DNA of 64,000 bases from Lottia gigantea (GCF_000327385.1 NW_008708898.1:1451483-1515482); one strand, 5' to 3'. Positions 26,251 to 42,040 are shown, counted from the first letter of the stretch. The notes: generated from the sequence alone by a model not told the origin. Numbers and translations are program-made.

Positions 26251-29200
26251 GTGAGCTGACCAACACAACCAAACATTGACATAAGATTGGATGTTTAGAA
26301 ACAGTGAGATTTTAAACCCCCACTGCCATTCCCTAATTCACTTGACACTATGGCAGGTTTTGTGTAGCCTTTTAAAACCCGTATCATTATCGATGGTAAC
26401 ACCCCGATTACAAGACTGGATTACAATTTCTTACACAGCAATGGTCGCTGAGGAAAACTTTCGCGCAATAAAGTAGGGCTGATCATGAAGTAAAATAATT
26501 GCGTTTATAAAAAATTCCACCCCTTTTAAGCCTTGTCAAATGTGGTTCAAGGCTTGCACATGAGAATAGGCCTACCGTTTTGAGCCAATGAAACAGAAAA
26601 TTTGGAGCATAGTGATTGGAACAGGACAATGACCCTAGAACACTCTTTTATAAGACGAGATAACTATTTGTTTTTCTAATTTCATTTTTCGAGACAACCT
26701 ACATCACTGATGAGGATAAACGTTTAAAATCCCAAAAGAACAAAAGCCAAAATATAATGACTAAGCTTCTTCGGGATAGTAGAATAATTATTTATTGATT
26801 TATAATAGAAGTTCACAATATCATAGTGAATTAGAATTAAAGGTTATCGCAGGGCAAATTTTTTAAAATATTTTTGTTATCTGAATATAAGATTATATGC
26901 AGCATGACAAATTAAAGAAATATTCCAGTTTTATTGATTTGCACTTTTGATATTTTCTATTCACAAAGTCTATTGCTTTTAGATGCAAATAATGAAGATA
27001 CACGCACATTAAAATAAAGCATGAAATGAAATATATATCAAAGAAACACGATATTAGCCGACAATCAATCCAGACCTAGATATAGATTAAAACCATGGAC
27101 AATTGATAAAAGTATTGAGGAACAATGGTCACGATAATAAAGATGAAACAATGATGATGTAGAACAGATGGCAGGCGACTAGAGATTGACCTACTCAACA
27201 CTGTAAAATAACCATATCAATTCCTCTTTAATTCTGATAAATAATTCAAATGATCAAACTACTGATCGGTTTATATTCCATCCCCTCCAAACCTGTTTAA
27301 CTATTCATCAACTATTCTCTATAGACCAGATTTCACATGGTTCCACTCGTTCTTCCTGACAATTATTTGTTTATCATCATGGAATTGTTATCAAGGTTCC
27401 GTCTGTCCTCTGGTCTCCCTAGAACTACCGACCAAGATAACATGTTCTCTGATCCTAACAAGTCCGACCATACCGTACGGTTAGTCTAATTGTTGGTAAT
27501 GAGCGTGCCGGTTTGACGGAGGGGGTTATTTTAAGGGGTCTCGGGGGGAAGGGATATAGGTGTCGGGTTTCAAGCACGCGCAGTGTTGACATCTGGCCAG
27601 CATTGTAACGGTAAATCAAATTATTATGACGAAACAAATCCAGTTTTCACAAAGCACACACGCCGAGTTGTTAGTAATAGGACACCGTATAATTATTTTA
27701 AAAGATTTGTCCACGATGTCGAACCCCCGTGTATAGGAAATATGGCGGACGTAGTAGAGATCAATTTGATAATCTGTAGACTATTGTTTGATTTTATTAC
27801 TGGGTTGAAAGCTAAACGACCACATACAGCATGCACACGGCGACATAAATAAAAAAGGTCACCACGAAACAACACCCAATAAAAAGGCTAAATGTTTGTG
27901 AACGTATAAACTATTAAAAAGGCAATAAACACACTGCAGCTATATTGGTAGCTATATAGGCTTCAAAATGGTTGGTATTAGATATCTTTCTCAGTGCTTC
28001 ATAATTGGTGATCCTGGAGAGCTTTTCAACTCATTTTATGCCTCCTTGCAATTAACAGGTCAGACCATTTTTTCTGTTATTCGTATTGACTATATTACAA
28101 TATGACTTTTTGTCATCTTTAAACTAATACCTTCACCCAGAGTTTGCTAGTTATCAACCAGTTCATTATTACATGCCAATTAAAAAATCCAATCATAAAA
28201 CCCAATTAATATTCAAATTAAAAAGACGATTGTTTTACAAATTTCCAATTTATGCCGCAATTACACCCGGAAGTAGTATTAAAACATTGGTACTTCATGT
28301 CAATCACGTGACCTGGTTGAATAGCTTGTTAAATAGACATTTTACCAATATGCCTCTTATGTAAAATACTTGAAGTTCGAAACCGAAATATGTCACGTGA
28401 TATACCTGAACACCGGAAGTAAGAATGGGGCTAGCAGCACGTGTCCGGAACCTACGTCTCTGGTGAAAAACTAAAGCGTTGACAGAGAGTTAATGATTAA
28501 ATAGATTAGAATTATGCTGGGGTATTGAGGCGTCTACACCTGTATTAGAACGGTAAACCTAAATATTATCAACTCCAGTCAACAATAGACAACCAACACG
28601 CGTCACACAGCTACCTACACGTGCTGCTAAAACTCGAAGAATCGATGTTTGATGCGGAGTAAGGGTAGAATCAATATTTTCCCAAGGGACCGACAATCTT
28701 TTGTTTTTCTCAACTGGCCGTATAGATATCTACCATAACTGATGCTTGCTTTACTGTCTTTTAATTACTGATTGAGTGCAGCGTCAACAAAACTTCTTTC
28801 CGTATCTTTTATTGATCAGAGTTTTTTGCGAGACGCTTTTGTCTGTTCACCTGTTGTCGACCAGGTAAAGTCTTTGTATGGCGGTACCAGTTTCACGCTT
28901 TGTACATTTCACACTAGACTGAAACACAGTAGAGTTGCTCGAGGGGAGTGGAACGCGCATGTACATCAGCACGTGCACAGGCATGCATGTTTTACCCTGG
29001 GGCAAAATTTGTCTGTTCTTTTGTGAAATGTGGGTATCTTTATTACTCAGAGCTAATTTATATCGAAGAGCTTCAATCAAAGCACAATAATATATACAAG
29101 AGATAGTAAGCAATGACCTTGTGAAAATCAACATTCAGAAAGACCTACACAGTGTTTCATTGTACTCTTTACTGCATGGAACTGATATTAATTGTGAAAT

Positions 29201-30290
29201 TTTGGGCTTTCAGAGTATAAATTATAACATAAGCGACACTTTACGACTGAAGTGAATGTAATATCAAAAGTGTGGGGAAAGACAAAAGAATCAACCTCAC
29301 AGAATGTATTGGCTGTATTGCTGATTGGATCGGACGATTAAATATCATGAAATTAATCTGAGATTGGAACCAAAAGTTTTTTCCCATACTTATCATATTA
29401 CTAGTACTATTGTTTTCTATCGCCTTGTATCAACATACAGCCTACAGTATCTGATCAATTGCTAGTACAGATTAAATGAAATGATAAAATGGAAGTAGTG
29501 TGTATCTCTTTCAAACTAACTAAATAGTAAGACTACATTGGCTTCAGAACAACAGGTGATTGTTTCCATTATGAACAGATTTGTTTGGAAATATTTGAAT
29601 TATACACACTAATAGAGGTGCCACCATGAATAGGTTTGAGTCGGCTCATGAGAAACATGTACGATGAACAAGCAAAGGGACGAATATACGGAATTTAGGA
29701 AAAGATTGCAATATTGCCGAAATGCAGTGATAAAAAATAACCTTCAGTCAAAGGGCAGTTGTATTATGGGTTAAAAAGCTGGTTGATTTGCTGCTCTATG
29801 ATTGACAGAATTCGTTTTGAAAATGTAATATTTATTGTGATATGCCAAGAAGATTATCAAGACCACATTACTGATACGATCTTATCTTTTCTTTCCAGCT
29901 TTATCATTAGTCCTTTAATCGACATTTATTGAAGGCCGATAAGGAAATGATGCACTTAACGTGTAGGTCAGCTAATATTTCCTGATCCAAGAAAACAATA
30001 AAACAAGTATTCGGCTACAGATAAACAGGAACTATGTACATGTTGATATATTGACAATAGAATTAATCTTCTGTAGAATTCAATAAATTTTTATATAAGA
30101 TTCTTGCGCCTCGTTTCTTCATTATTGAACCGGAAGTACTTAAAACTCATAAGGCTATTATTCTGAAGATCTGTTCCTGAACAAAATAAGACTTTAGAAA
30201 TGAGGCACTAGAGTTTTCGAGATCTTTATCAAATGGTTTGGTACAGTATTGCTTTTATTTATTTGAAATATGTTAGGTAGTATTTTTAAA
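26251..30290. other. Intergenic, no gene
   Basis: A+T-rich DNA with GC-richer patches near 27440-27860 (with a YY1-like AAATATGGCGGACG at about 27738) and 28380-29010. Overlapping short frames occur on both strands in these patches, none recognisable. ETS-like CCGGAAGT words recur (about 28267 and 28414). No classified repeat was seen. Confidence 0.45.
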
Positions 30291-30299
30291 GGCTTTTAT

Positions 30300-30521
30300 T
30301 TTGAAAATTCGCTTGAAAAACGAAAGTTCTTGCATGAGACCTCGTTTTAGCGTCTTCTTGTATCGAAATACCTTTCGAAAGTGTTAATGTTTGTCGTGAT
30401 TTGCTCGATATATCTGCGATTGCCCAAATTTCTAACCTAGTTATGAAATTTTTGCCCGAGAAACTTTAGGGGCTGCAAGGGGGTGGTTGTCCCCTCTGCC
30501 CCCTCTTTGGGTCCGCCACTG
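30300..30521 (+). mobile_element. Probable right end of a DNA transposon-like repeat
   Basis: The segment ends abruptly in GGGTCCGCCACTG at 30521 after a run of G/C-rich sequence (about 30470-30521) that stands out from the A+T-rich surroundings. Ends of the form ...GGATCCGCCACTG are common on invertebrate non-autonomous DNA transposons, often of hAT type. The matching left end (CAGTGGCGGA..) was not found, so this is a fragment and the left boundary given is approximate. Confidence 0.45.
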
Positions 30522-33500
30522 ATTGTGGCTTAAAAATAACTGTCTTGAGATTCACATTAAAACGTTTATCTAGACATACTAAACGTGATTTGCTATTGGA
30601 AAATCCCAGATGCATGCTGTTTGTTAACAAGTTTTGTTAGTTTGGATATCTTGATAAATTTCACGATAATTTTTTACAGTTTTCAATAAAACACAGACTC
30701 TACTTCTCTATATATTAAGAAACCCGACAAGATTTCTTACAAGATGGCGAAAGTGAGTTGTCAGCCATATTAAATCAAGTACAAGTGATACATCATGCAT
30801 AAACATAAGTCTTAACACCTTTTCACTATTTTGACATTTGAACCTTGTCATACGCGTGTCATATCAGAATTTTGTCTAGTTTCAGTGAAGAAAAACCGGT
30901 TTAAAATTTCTCTTGTCAGTTTCTGTGAAATTAAACATTTTGGTTACCGACGTTCTTTTATATTCAACCTTACGGTACTCGAATGACCTTACAAATAATT
31001 GTATTTAAGTATTATGTTTACTTTGGTCATAATTTTGGTCTCTTCTAGCATACCTATTGCATATATTAAAAATTATTTGTGTATAGCCCCAACACTGTTA
31101 CCCGAATCCACATTCTAATGATCCTGATAAATTCGAATAAAGAGAATTACCATATAACCACGTTGGTGCTAGTTTGAGCCTTACAATCTACAATGGACAA
31201 GGCATTGTTATACACAAACGGCCAAGGTTAGATTAGATAAGATTAGATCCACGAAAAATTAATCTTCGACAATGAAAAGACAAACCCTCAATGTCGCATC
31301 TTTCTAGAAATTGACGGTTTTGTTTTGTATTTCTTGAGATTAATGGTATTTTGACGTTCATGACTTAAGGATTTGATTATCCCAGTCAATGTAAATCCCA
31401 AACACCCTATACAACCAACTTGTAGTTTGGAATAATAAAGATTCGGTTTTTGAACGCATTTCGTGATTGTCAGCTTGCAAGGAACTGTTTATCAATATAC
31501 CGGAGTTAACATTGGACACGTTTTGGCCCCTGTGTGCTGAGGCTGTACGAGTTACGGTTCCCTCCATCTAGGAAATCGTAAAAGAGTAAGCTTATACCAT
31601 TGTCTTGGCACAATTTCTACCATTGCCTTTTCCGAATATCCGTACCTTCTGGAAGGATAAAATAACAATAATTTGTCTAATTGTTGCACCAATCGCATAG
31701 ATGAAATGAGGAGTTCGGAAGTATCGATGTTACCGTTACCAAAGGAATCGATGAAACAATTTTTTAAAATTCTCAACGATCATGACGAAAGGATTACTTA
31801 ATTCCAGTCAATGAACAATTGTAATCAACCCACGCCGAACACCTTCAAGGTATTACGATTTTTAATTACTTTTATAGAACCTCCGTAGATGACTGATGCA
31901 AAACATCATGAAATTGGCTATGATGATTTATTCAAAATAATATTATAATATTCTAGAAAAGTGTAAATGGAATTGAATTGAAGTCCTAATGTATTACCGA
32001 GACGATGATCACTATAATGGTATTACTCTACGGCTCTGCATTTTATGTCTTTACAATTTGGGTTTTACCTTCTATTGTTTTATACTTTTTCAGACCTATG
32101 AAGTCTATATAATAGAGAATGATTGTGTTACAATTTTGAATCTTGTTGAGATCATGTAAACTAGTCAATATGGCAAATGGAAATTTTACTTTTAGTTGTT
32201 CCTTTTTGACTTAAGAAAAGAACCTCTCTTCTGGCCCGCACCCTATTGTGCTAATGAGAACGGACGAAGAATGAAGTACCGTATCTGATATGCCAATATA
32301 CATGTATTTCAGGCAAGAGAAATCTAACGAGCTGTTAATCTGTGATTTATGAATATAATCTCATCCGCTTGATTCAGTATATGATTATTTCTATATTCTA
32401 TATTGATCAAAGGATTAATTGATTAATTAATATTTCATATTTAATCCAATTTTTATTACTTTTACGTCCTTGATTATAACAATTCACAGAGATCGAGATC
32501 CATTTTTTTTGCATTTGTAAATAATCTTTACCGTCACAGGTGGTTGCATTAGGCATTCTTTCTGTGAATAGAAAATCACAATGTACACATTTTTAAAACA
32601 TGTACCAGTATAAATTAAATCCCATGTTATTTTCTTATTTTTAATTTGTAACTTAGCCACATACTGACCTGGACGTTTAGAAGAGCTTCCGTTCAATTTC
32701 TTTCATTTTGTGAATATGAAGACAAGTAAAGGCTTGATCATCTTATTAGAAAAATAAAGCATTTAAAACGAAATATGTCTTGTTTCTTTTATAATTCAGA
32801 TTAGGCTATTTGGTCTCGCCCAAGGAGCTTTAGACAATACTTTATATAAATATTCACAGAATAAAATACATTATTAAGTATTTAACAACACTTATAAATT
32901 ATTATTTTATCATATTTTCATTAAATATCATTTCTTAAACACCTTATTATCATACGGTATGTATAATTATAATCACATTAATATAACAACCTCCTATAAC
33001 CTTATAAATCACCCTCGTGCCAAACACTGTCATATTAACGAGCAGGTCACGTGTGAAAAAGGAGATATGATTTTGTGATTGACAGTTAAAAATCAGTGAC
33101 ATTTAAAAAATAAGATGGCATGCCACCAAATAGACAATAATGTTTATATACTTCATTGATCATGATTTTTATTTTTTGATGGTTAAATATAATAAATTGG
33201 TCAATTGTGTTAAATGTTGACTTATTTTTGACAAGAGGTTGGTCCTTTTTATGACATTCTCACAATTTCAGTTTTCGGTCAAATCCATAAGAAACATTTC
33301 AAGGCTGTTCTGGAAGGCTTTAAAATTCCTCTTCTATTAGAATAATTTTTATCCAACTCTGACAGAGTATGTAGCGTGAAAAGAGGGCTTTATAAAATCC
33401 TTCAGATTCAGTATTCTTTTTCTTCATTGTTTGTGAGTTTTCTTGAAAATATTTTCTTTAGCTTCAGTAATTATCCAAAAGTGGATAGGAGCGGCCTTTT

Positions 33501-36500
33501 GGGTGTGACGATATCACATCCGTATATCGCGTCCGAGGAACGTGTAATGCCAGATATGGCAAAATGTTGCAATAGAAAATTTGTTACAGTTATAACTCTA
33601 AAGTATGTCTCAACATTCAGCATAGAAGCTGCGTTTTTAGAAAAATTAAAAGATTCACCTATTTCGAAGTTTTATCCAGAATTTATATAAAGAATTTGTG
33701 TTTTCTTACTTTTCCTGGCTATCAAAAGTGATCCCCTGATGTTCGAGGCTATCTGATATAAAATCTTCAGTTTATCTTGTTTTACCATCTACCCAACCGT
33801 CCGTCCATACCCTTCTTAACTAGCCACTCATTAAACAAATTGATGGAAATGGCGACGATAGATGGTAGATAGACAATACATACTTAATCCGACATTAATG
33901 ATTTACATAGCAAATAAATATCCTATTTTAAGGCTAGGTCCTGGTTCAAAACAGATTCCAGTCCTATATCTACACGTGTGGTCTTTGAACATCATGTCTA
34001 CACGGTGGAAACTATTGTGGATGGATTAGCACCAATTCAAAATTGCATGATTAGTGTTTTAATGATATTGTGATGTTAAAAAATAATTTTTTAAACTTTG
34101 GGTTTTAAGTTCTGCAGAAGGGCATTTATTGTCTTCATGCAATTTGGAAAATGAATAGTTTCCAACCTGTGATCCATGTTTTTATACAAGTCTATCTTAT
34201 AACTGATGTCTTATTTTCAGAGAACAACGCAACCTAGTTTATTCTGATTCACCTGCGTTCTCCATCTATCTGATTGTCTGACTGACTAACTACGTGAGCT
34301 CCAGATCAATATTGCCGTAATAGTCCTTATGGATGACCAGAATTCCATTGTTCATTAAGTCTATACTCCTCTTTAATCTCTGAAATGTGTTTGGATAGAA
34401 ATAAACGAACCAGTTAGGTAAAATCAACACGTCATGGATTTTTCACACGATTTTTAATACGATTTAAAAACAATGAATTACTTGAAGTGGTTTGGTATAG
34501 TTCAATTTGAACGGGTAGTAATTTGTTTAAGTTAAAACCTAGGGTCAGCATTACACGGTTATTTATTAATCTGTTCGAGAAAGTATTGAAGCAATTCAGC
34601 TATTATCAGACACAAACAATTGGCAAGTATTCGAGTGAAAATTGTTGTTACAAGTTTTTGTGCCCAGGGGTAAATTTTATACCAATTTCCACCTGTATTG
34701 TAACAAAGTATTAACGTAACAACCAAATAACAGTCCCCGGGCCCCAAGCATTGTGATTATATAATGACAGAAAATATGAGAGAATATTGAATACATGCGT
34801 ATTTATAGGCTGTTGAACCAAGATGAGCATACCTCTACCAGGTGGCACTATTGCTTTAGTTAATAATGCAGAGTCACTTGGGGAAGCATTGACATTTTGG
34901 CAGATTGTATATGCCTTTCTAGTTTCATTGTTATAGTACTTGCTCAGACATCTGCTATGCCAATTGTAGATCTCTCATTCCTCAATTTGTATCTTACATG
35001 CCACAGTTTGAAATACATGTTCTCATATTTAGATATTTGGTTATAATATGGACAGAGCTCGCTGAAATATACTGTAATGGATACACATATTGACTAGTCA
35101 TAAGAATATTTGAAATATGTGACTCTATTCCTTTTGTTATGTAATCCGAAAGAGCATTGGCATGTTGGCAGATAGTGCGTTTTCTTGGTACATTATTTAG
35201 TGATGAGAGTTGAAAGCCGATACTGGCCGATTCGACTAACTATTCGCGCCTTAAGGAGATTCAAACACAAGGCAGACTACAATCCTCTGCAGAATCCGAA
35301 ACTACGCTGTGTGTTAATGTTCTGTATTTATTCAACAGAATATTGTTGTCCCTTCCCATTCAGCTAAACATGAAAAAGTAAAGATTCACTTTTTACGGTG
35401 TAGACCATGTACCTGTAGATGTATGCAAAATTAATTTGTATTTGTCAGTTATTCTTCTAGAACGTAACAGAAACGACAAGAAGATTATAACATGTTTTCC
35501 TAAAATACCTTAAAAGTAAAAAATAACAATAGGTTTTGGCATTAGTAATTAAGTCAAAACAAACACAAGATTCTCATTGTCATAAAACCTCAACTTACAA
35601 ATAAGACTATTATAAAATATGTTGGCAGTGGAAATATATGTAAATAAATTTGTAGGTAGATGTAAAATATCATGTAAAACAATACAAGTACTATTGTTAG
35701 TACTTATTAATAAAACACGGTACAGTTTGACTGATATCATTTATAATACACTAAAATAATGAGGGTGTCATAGGTTGTCCCTGTCTCACCCCTTTTACAT
35801 TAATAAACTTTTACTAACAACCTTCACTCTCTATACATGAATATTAGTTTTCTTACAGGCTTATATCTTTATCACGATTTACAATAAAGTTTTATGAGAA
35901 AAGTACTTTTTATGGGAAAAGCAGTGAAAAGTATTCTGTTCTCAGATGAAAAAACGTTAACAAAGTTCACGAATAAGTTCAATTCATGTTCAAAACATTT
36001 CTCTCTTCCTAAAAAAATTCCGTTTTACATCCAAACATCGTAAATAAGTTTTTTTCGTGTGATTTTGAGAAGAAAAATTAAAGAAAATTCTACCTTTTTT
36101 ACGACGTTATATTTTACATTTACATGCTAAATCTATTGTCTCCACGTGTCAGGTTGTATGCAAGATTATCTCCTAAAATATTCAATTAACTTCCAAAGAG
36201 ATTAACTCCCTTCATGAAAATCAGGTTATAATTCCAAATGTCATTAAAGTTCCTTAAGTTTCCCCTTTTCCAGCATTTAATTAAAATAAACTGTAAGAAA
36301 TTCACGGAAATTAAATACGAAAATTCTTCCCATTTATTTACTGTAAACGTCAAACAGTCTTTGGAGCCATAATAATATAATAATCATCCAGGCTCATATA
36401 ACTTGTTGTGAAACGTAAACTCCTAGTTTGACATTTCCATGCAAATTGTTTATGAACGGAATCAGTGAAGTCTTCAAAATAAGGATAAGTATTTTAGTAA

Positions 36501-39500
36501 TCGACTGGCAGAACATCTTCACCGACCATCCGTTTACAAAATAAAACACTTGAAAAATAAACTTGATTCGATTTCCAATGTGACTAAATTTGTGAAGTTG
36601 ATTTGTGAACCCGTTTTGTGATTTATCAAGGAAAACGATCAAAAGTTATTATAGGCACGCATATGTATTCACCTATTTGAAACTAGACGTCTAGGGGTTT
36701 AATTGCGTAAAAGTGAGCAATCTTAAAAGCTTGCATAAATTGATAATATTGTGTTGAATTTTCTTCAAGTTTGGATTCTTAGATTTTGAAATAGATTTGA
36801 TGTGGTCATTAATTTGTTGTAGTGTTGAAGGTATAACGTATGTAATAATAGATAACTTCTTACAGTTCGCTTTCATGCTTTCGTATGCTTTTAGAAAAAA
36901 TTGACTTGAAAGTTGTCAGTTCCTTATATCCCACGATACCATTCTGCGGTTGCTCGTATCAAATTCTTATATTTAGCAATTCAGTAAGTGCATATACCTA
37001 ATCATTTTTGTGGAATTTTCCTTTTACCAGAGAGCCTGTTCCATCCCGTTTGTGTCCGCCCGTAGACATCAGCACCAAAGGCTATGATATGTTTAATAGA
37101 TTTATTCGAATGAAAGGAAGAGTACATGATGCTATACAATGTTTATTTATGATATTCTTTTAAAGATTCCAGTTACAAACATCAGATTGATGGTAAATAA
37201 AGACATTAAAAGCTTATTTATTGGACTTGAGGCAGTATAGAGAGTCTACTTTTACTTTGTTTTTCTCAATCAATATGTGTCTTTATTCCCTGACTATTGT
37301 TTCATAAATAATACTTAAAAACCGTTTGCCAACCATTAAGAAAATCCAACCGGAAAATGTTCTTTTCTATCTATTTTTGTTAAAAAGATAATATATTTTT
37401 CTACCGTTCTTTTCAAGTATTAGGACAGTATTTTAGAAATAATGATAATATTTTTGTTTTTAAGATTCTATTTTGAATAATTTTGAAACTTTGGTCTGCT
37501 GGTATTTTTTTCGATACGGTAATGTTTTTCAATATTTGTGTGTTTTTGTTTGAGTATTTGTTTAATGTGGATGCTACTCGTATTTTAAGATGTAAAATTA
37601 CATATTTTTGACGTTAATTTGTTTTTCATCTGTCGGTGTACAGGAACTGTCTTTTATCTTGAGATTTCTCTCAAATCTTAATTATATTATTTTAACTTTC
37701 AACAAGTCATCTTTAACACTTTCATTTCAATACCTCTTTAATTATAATCGCGTGCCTCTAACAAGTTTTTTAACCACTGTTTTCATTCCAGAAAAATGTA
37801 GGAAATATTCTTGTCATATTCAAGATAAGACATAAAAAACATATATTAAACATTTTGAAACATTTTTGAAAAAAATTACAACTGCATTTCACTTACATTT
37901 CTTCCATTTTCAAGACCTTTGTATGCTATGAGTCTTTTTGCATTCTCTGTACAACAAATGGATGCATTTCTTTTAATGACAATCTCTTTATATCATAGCA
38001 GACCCTCAAAGAAGATATATTTCAAAGGTTTTCATCCAAAACTTTTTCGGTTATCAGTGACTTGTTTCAGATTTGACGATCAGAATCTTGGAACGTGGGT
38101 CGCGACATTCCATATTCCACACTTAAAGATGACTGACTCCCGATTTATGAATATCTCGGAAAAAAGACAATCAAACAACTGGTCTTGACATTTTAACCTT
38201 TGGATTGATTACACGAAGGTCCACGGTGTTTGGGATATGAAAAAGAATATTTGAAGGTTGATTAATGAAAGGAAATGAATGTATTGATTATTAGATCAAT
38301 TTCTAATTAAAAACCTTCAATATAAACATCATAATAACATAGAGTGGTAGACTGAAACATGTACAATAACTCTCAATGATGCGCAACATTGACTTTATAC
38401 AATACACAAAATTAGTATTTTCATGCTAATTCTTCTCTCGTTCCATTACTTGCTTTATCATTCCATCTTAGCCCAGGTAACATCTCTACTTCTCTCCGAT
38501 AACGTTTCCAACCATCTTTCGAATTCATCATCTTATATTTAAAGATACTTGTAATGGTAAAGCTCGTTAGATGAAACTCCAAACTTTTAAATTACACAAT
38601 TCATGCTGGTCATTTGAAATGTATAATGGTTTATAATTTCAAATATCCGACCAGGTAATATTGTGAATAGTGATAAACGTTTGATATCACCAATTCCTAC
38701 AATTTCTAGAGTGTTAGTAGTGAGTTGCTGGTAGTAATTTGTGGTATCTGTGTGTGTTAAGACCGGTATTTCTTTGTCAAAAGGTATTAAGATACTTCGT
38801 TCAAATATACAATATTTTGACCATCCTAGATGTCAGCAGGTATATGAACTGAAGACAAAAACAAATCCAATAGCCGCCTAATTGAAAAAAAAAAATTGTG
38901 CCTAACATTTTCCTTTCTATGTAAATACCCCTTCTGTTGTTCTGTGTTCTCGTATAAAACACACAGGCTATGGAAATAGAAGCTAATGGATTTAAAGTTG
39001 CTTCATTTCCATGTCTATGCGCAATCACTGCAACGACTTCGACAACAGATAGATCCCTTTGCATTGTGCAAATCTTCTGTATGCATGCTCATCGTTCTGT
39101 GTATACCCATGGGTCGATATCCACTTATATCACTTCATTTTGCATTTTGTTATATTCTCGAAACATTTTCGCTCGAATTACAATAAATTACATTTATCTG
39201 TGAAGTGCTTATTGCTTATGTTGCTCAATAGAAAATGGGACTACATCAGATGAAAGCCGATATCACCATTGTAAAAGATGGGAGATAGTTAAGAGATGAT
39301 ATTAAAAGAGTGAAGATTTATAAATATATTATGAAGATTGTATTATATTTGACTTGGAAGCACTTTCAGAACAAACACCAAGTAATATTTGCTCCCAGTA
39401 TCGCTTCAATGATTAAAGTTTCATTTTAATTATTAATGAAGGGAGTTTCAAGAAGTTGAATTGGTCTGAACTTGAATTGAATATTCAAGTGAATAACGGT

Positions 39501-42040
39501 TCATTGAAGTAGTTTATATTATGGAAAGAATATGACTGTATTAACAGCGTTAATTTATTAGCTGTTGTGGTAGTTGTAAAAGAAATGCTCGCGCTCCAGA
39601 ACGCCATTTGCTACTGTAGTCTTCGTATTACAAAACAAAAACACTAAAAAAATACAATGATCAAATTGATTTCAGGTCTTAATTCTATTATTCACATAAC
39701 TTTCAAAATACATTGGGTGTACCAGTGAATCAGGGCTCAAATAGAACAATGAATAAATGTACCTCAGACCTCATGTGTTTTCAATTCTATGTTTGTTATT
39801 CTGATTTTGTTCAAAAATTCCATTATTACAACTTTAAATGATTGCAATTCTATTTTAGTTGAATAACGTCATGAGATTAATCCAAAAGATTATGACGTGA
39901 TGGATTACATATGTAATGTGGTACTTATAATTTGACTGTGTATTTTTCATTGAAAATGTGGTTTTGTCATTGTGATGTATTGGAATGATCGGATTTACTT
40001 CAGATTTAAGCTGATCTACGTGAATAAGATTGATGATATCCATGGAAACTGATTCCCAAAGTTGACATTATCTTGTTTTACACCGGGTATTCTTATAGAA
40101 TATTGTTAGTATCAGTTGCTATGGTAACAGAGTGATATTTGTAATATTTGTGTGTAAATGGAAGACAGAAGCTGTGTATTTGAACGATAAATAAATTCAG
40201 TAAATATCACAATATTTGGCTTGAATTTATATTGCTGTTATGACATATATCAATCGTTTGATATTACGATAAATTTATATTCGTATATTGTATCTTTCAT
40301 TCAAAGTTTTTGTTACGACAAAAACAAATTCTTCTTTGCATAATTATGAATTTTTATTGATAACTGAATTAATGAATTTAATGTTTAGCACAACTAAAGA
40401 CGTAAATAGAACGATTTATAATGGTTGATAAGTTTTGAAAAATGTCGATATATTTAAAAAAAATTTTTTAAGAATCATGTGACTGAAAATAGAACTGGCA
40501 TAAAATTGTGGAAAATCAGTAAAAGAAAAGGTCGACAAGATCTATAAAATCCTGGCACAAATAAAACCTCACAGAATTGGAAGCGTTATCAAGTATGACG
40601 TGTAGAGCCCGAGAGTTGATGTGTTACTTTACATTAAGCTTTTCTATTCACCCGAGACTCGGAAATTGAGAGTCCATTAGCAGATTAACAAATTATTGAT
40701 GTATTTTATCGACTAGTTTCGCCTGTTTGTGGATCCTGCCTCCTGGAAAACGTCAGTAGAGAAACGAATCGGGAATTTATTTTTCACCATAGTCCATCTT
40801 CCAGATGACAATATTCAGAAGTTCCACGAGAAATAAAAACAATGAATGATTTCATATTAAAGGAATATTTCATTACTCGATTGAATTCGATCTTTTAGCT
40901 AATTTTTAATTCAATTTAATCAAGTCAAAACCATGTATCATTCCTATTTTCACCGCAAAACATGAAAGGTAAAAATTTTAGTGAATTTAAAAAAAAAAAA
41001 AAATTGCATTTCCTGAATTGTTTGCGGCAGTACCATAGGTGGATTTTGAACATAAACATAAACTGTTTGTTAATCCTTTGTTTCAGAATTGTGAAAATAT
41101 TTCGGTAAGGTACATCCCGAAACTAAAAAGATTTTATAATTTTGTTTCTTACCCTTCTCATTAATTTTTTTTCTGGTTTGTTATCTTTTATAAATTATGA
41201 GTTAAAAAATTTCCATTGAAATTCCACATATTTATCTCTGTATGATATTTTAAAATTTAAAATTCTAAGAATTTAAAACGTCATATAAATCATATTTTTC
41301 CTCTATCTAACACCAAATCAAAATTGTTTTATCCAAAAGAGTCTGGTAAGTTGTGATATGAATATCTAAATTTGGATTCCATCATTTTAATTTGATAATA
41401 TCTTTCAACAAGTTTGAAATTTTGAAAAATGTATCGATGAATGACGGCTGTCAAAATTTCGATCGCTTTATCAAGGCAGAAAATGTTGAATGTCTATATC
41501 GTGATCTTGAAAATAAAATCCATTAAGAACACCTATACTATTTGTGATCATCAATATTTTCATGAGAAATTGATGCCATGTGTCATACATACGCATTCAG
41601 CATTATTATGAGTTTTTTCCCTGTGCATTTAATCATTGTTTATTCTCTCTCTTCGGAATAGAATAAGGTTATGACTAAAGAGTTAATTATTACCACAATG
41701 TAAATTAAAAATTGCAGCTCTGAGAGGTGTCAGTGTCACTCTGAAATTGTTTGATGGTAAATTTTACTTTAAATGGTCGTGATACTTTGAATCTGCATGG
41801 TCTGTTCTCGTATTATGTAATAATAAATTTGCTACCAAATCGTTCATCACAAAGAATATGCCAGTCGATATATTTTATTCCGAAATAGAATAAATATTAT
41901 ATTTTGTCCGTACACATCTGACCATTGCAATTTATCAGTGTCTATCTTGAAAAATAGATATCTCTGGATAAGCGAATTCGTAGTTACTACAGGAAAGGGA
42001 AAAGACATTAAGAGGCAAATTAAATTCACGCAAAGGAGAA
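30522..42040. other. Intergenic, no gene, adjoining the Islet 3' end
   Basis: About 11.5 kb, mostly very A+T-rich, with simple A- and T-runs (for example 40988-41004). A tandem of AGATTAG-type words at about 31228-31249 could bind K50 (Otx/Pitx-type) homeodomains. A 104-codon frame at 33376-33690 overlaps a GC-richer patch (about 33480-33570) and is not recognisable. Other non-repetitive patches lie at about 31550-31790, 34860-35030 and 35160-35360. No repeats of known family were seen. Confidence 0.45.

Noticed and set aside
33376-33690. 104-codon open frame in the gap
   Set aside because: No domain, no splice context and no family resemblance; a single frame of this length is expected by chance in 64 kb.
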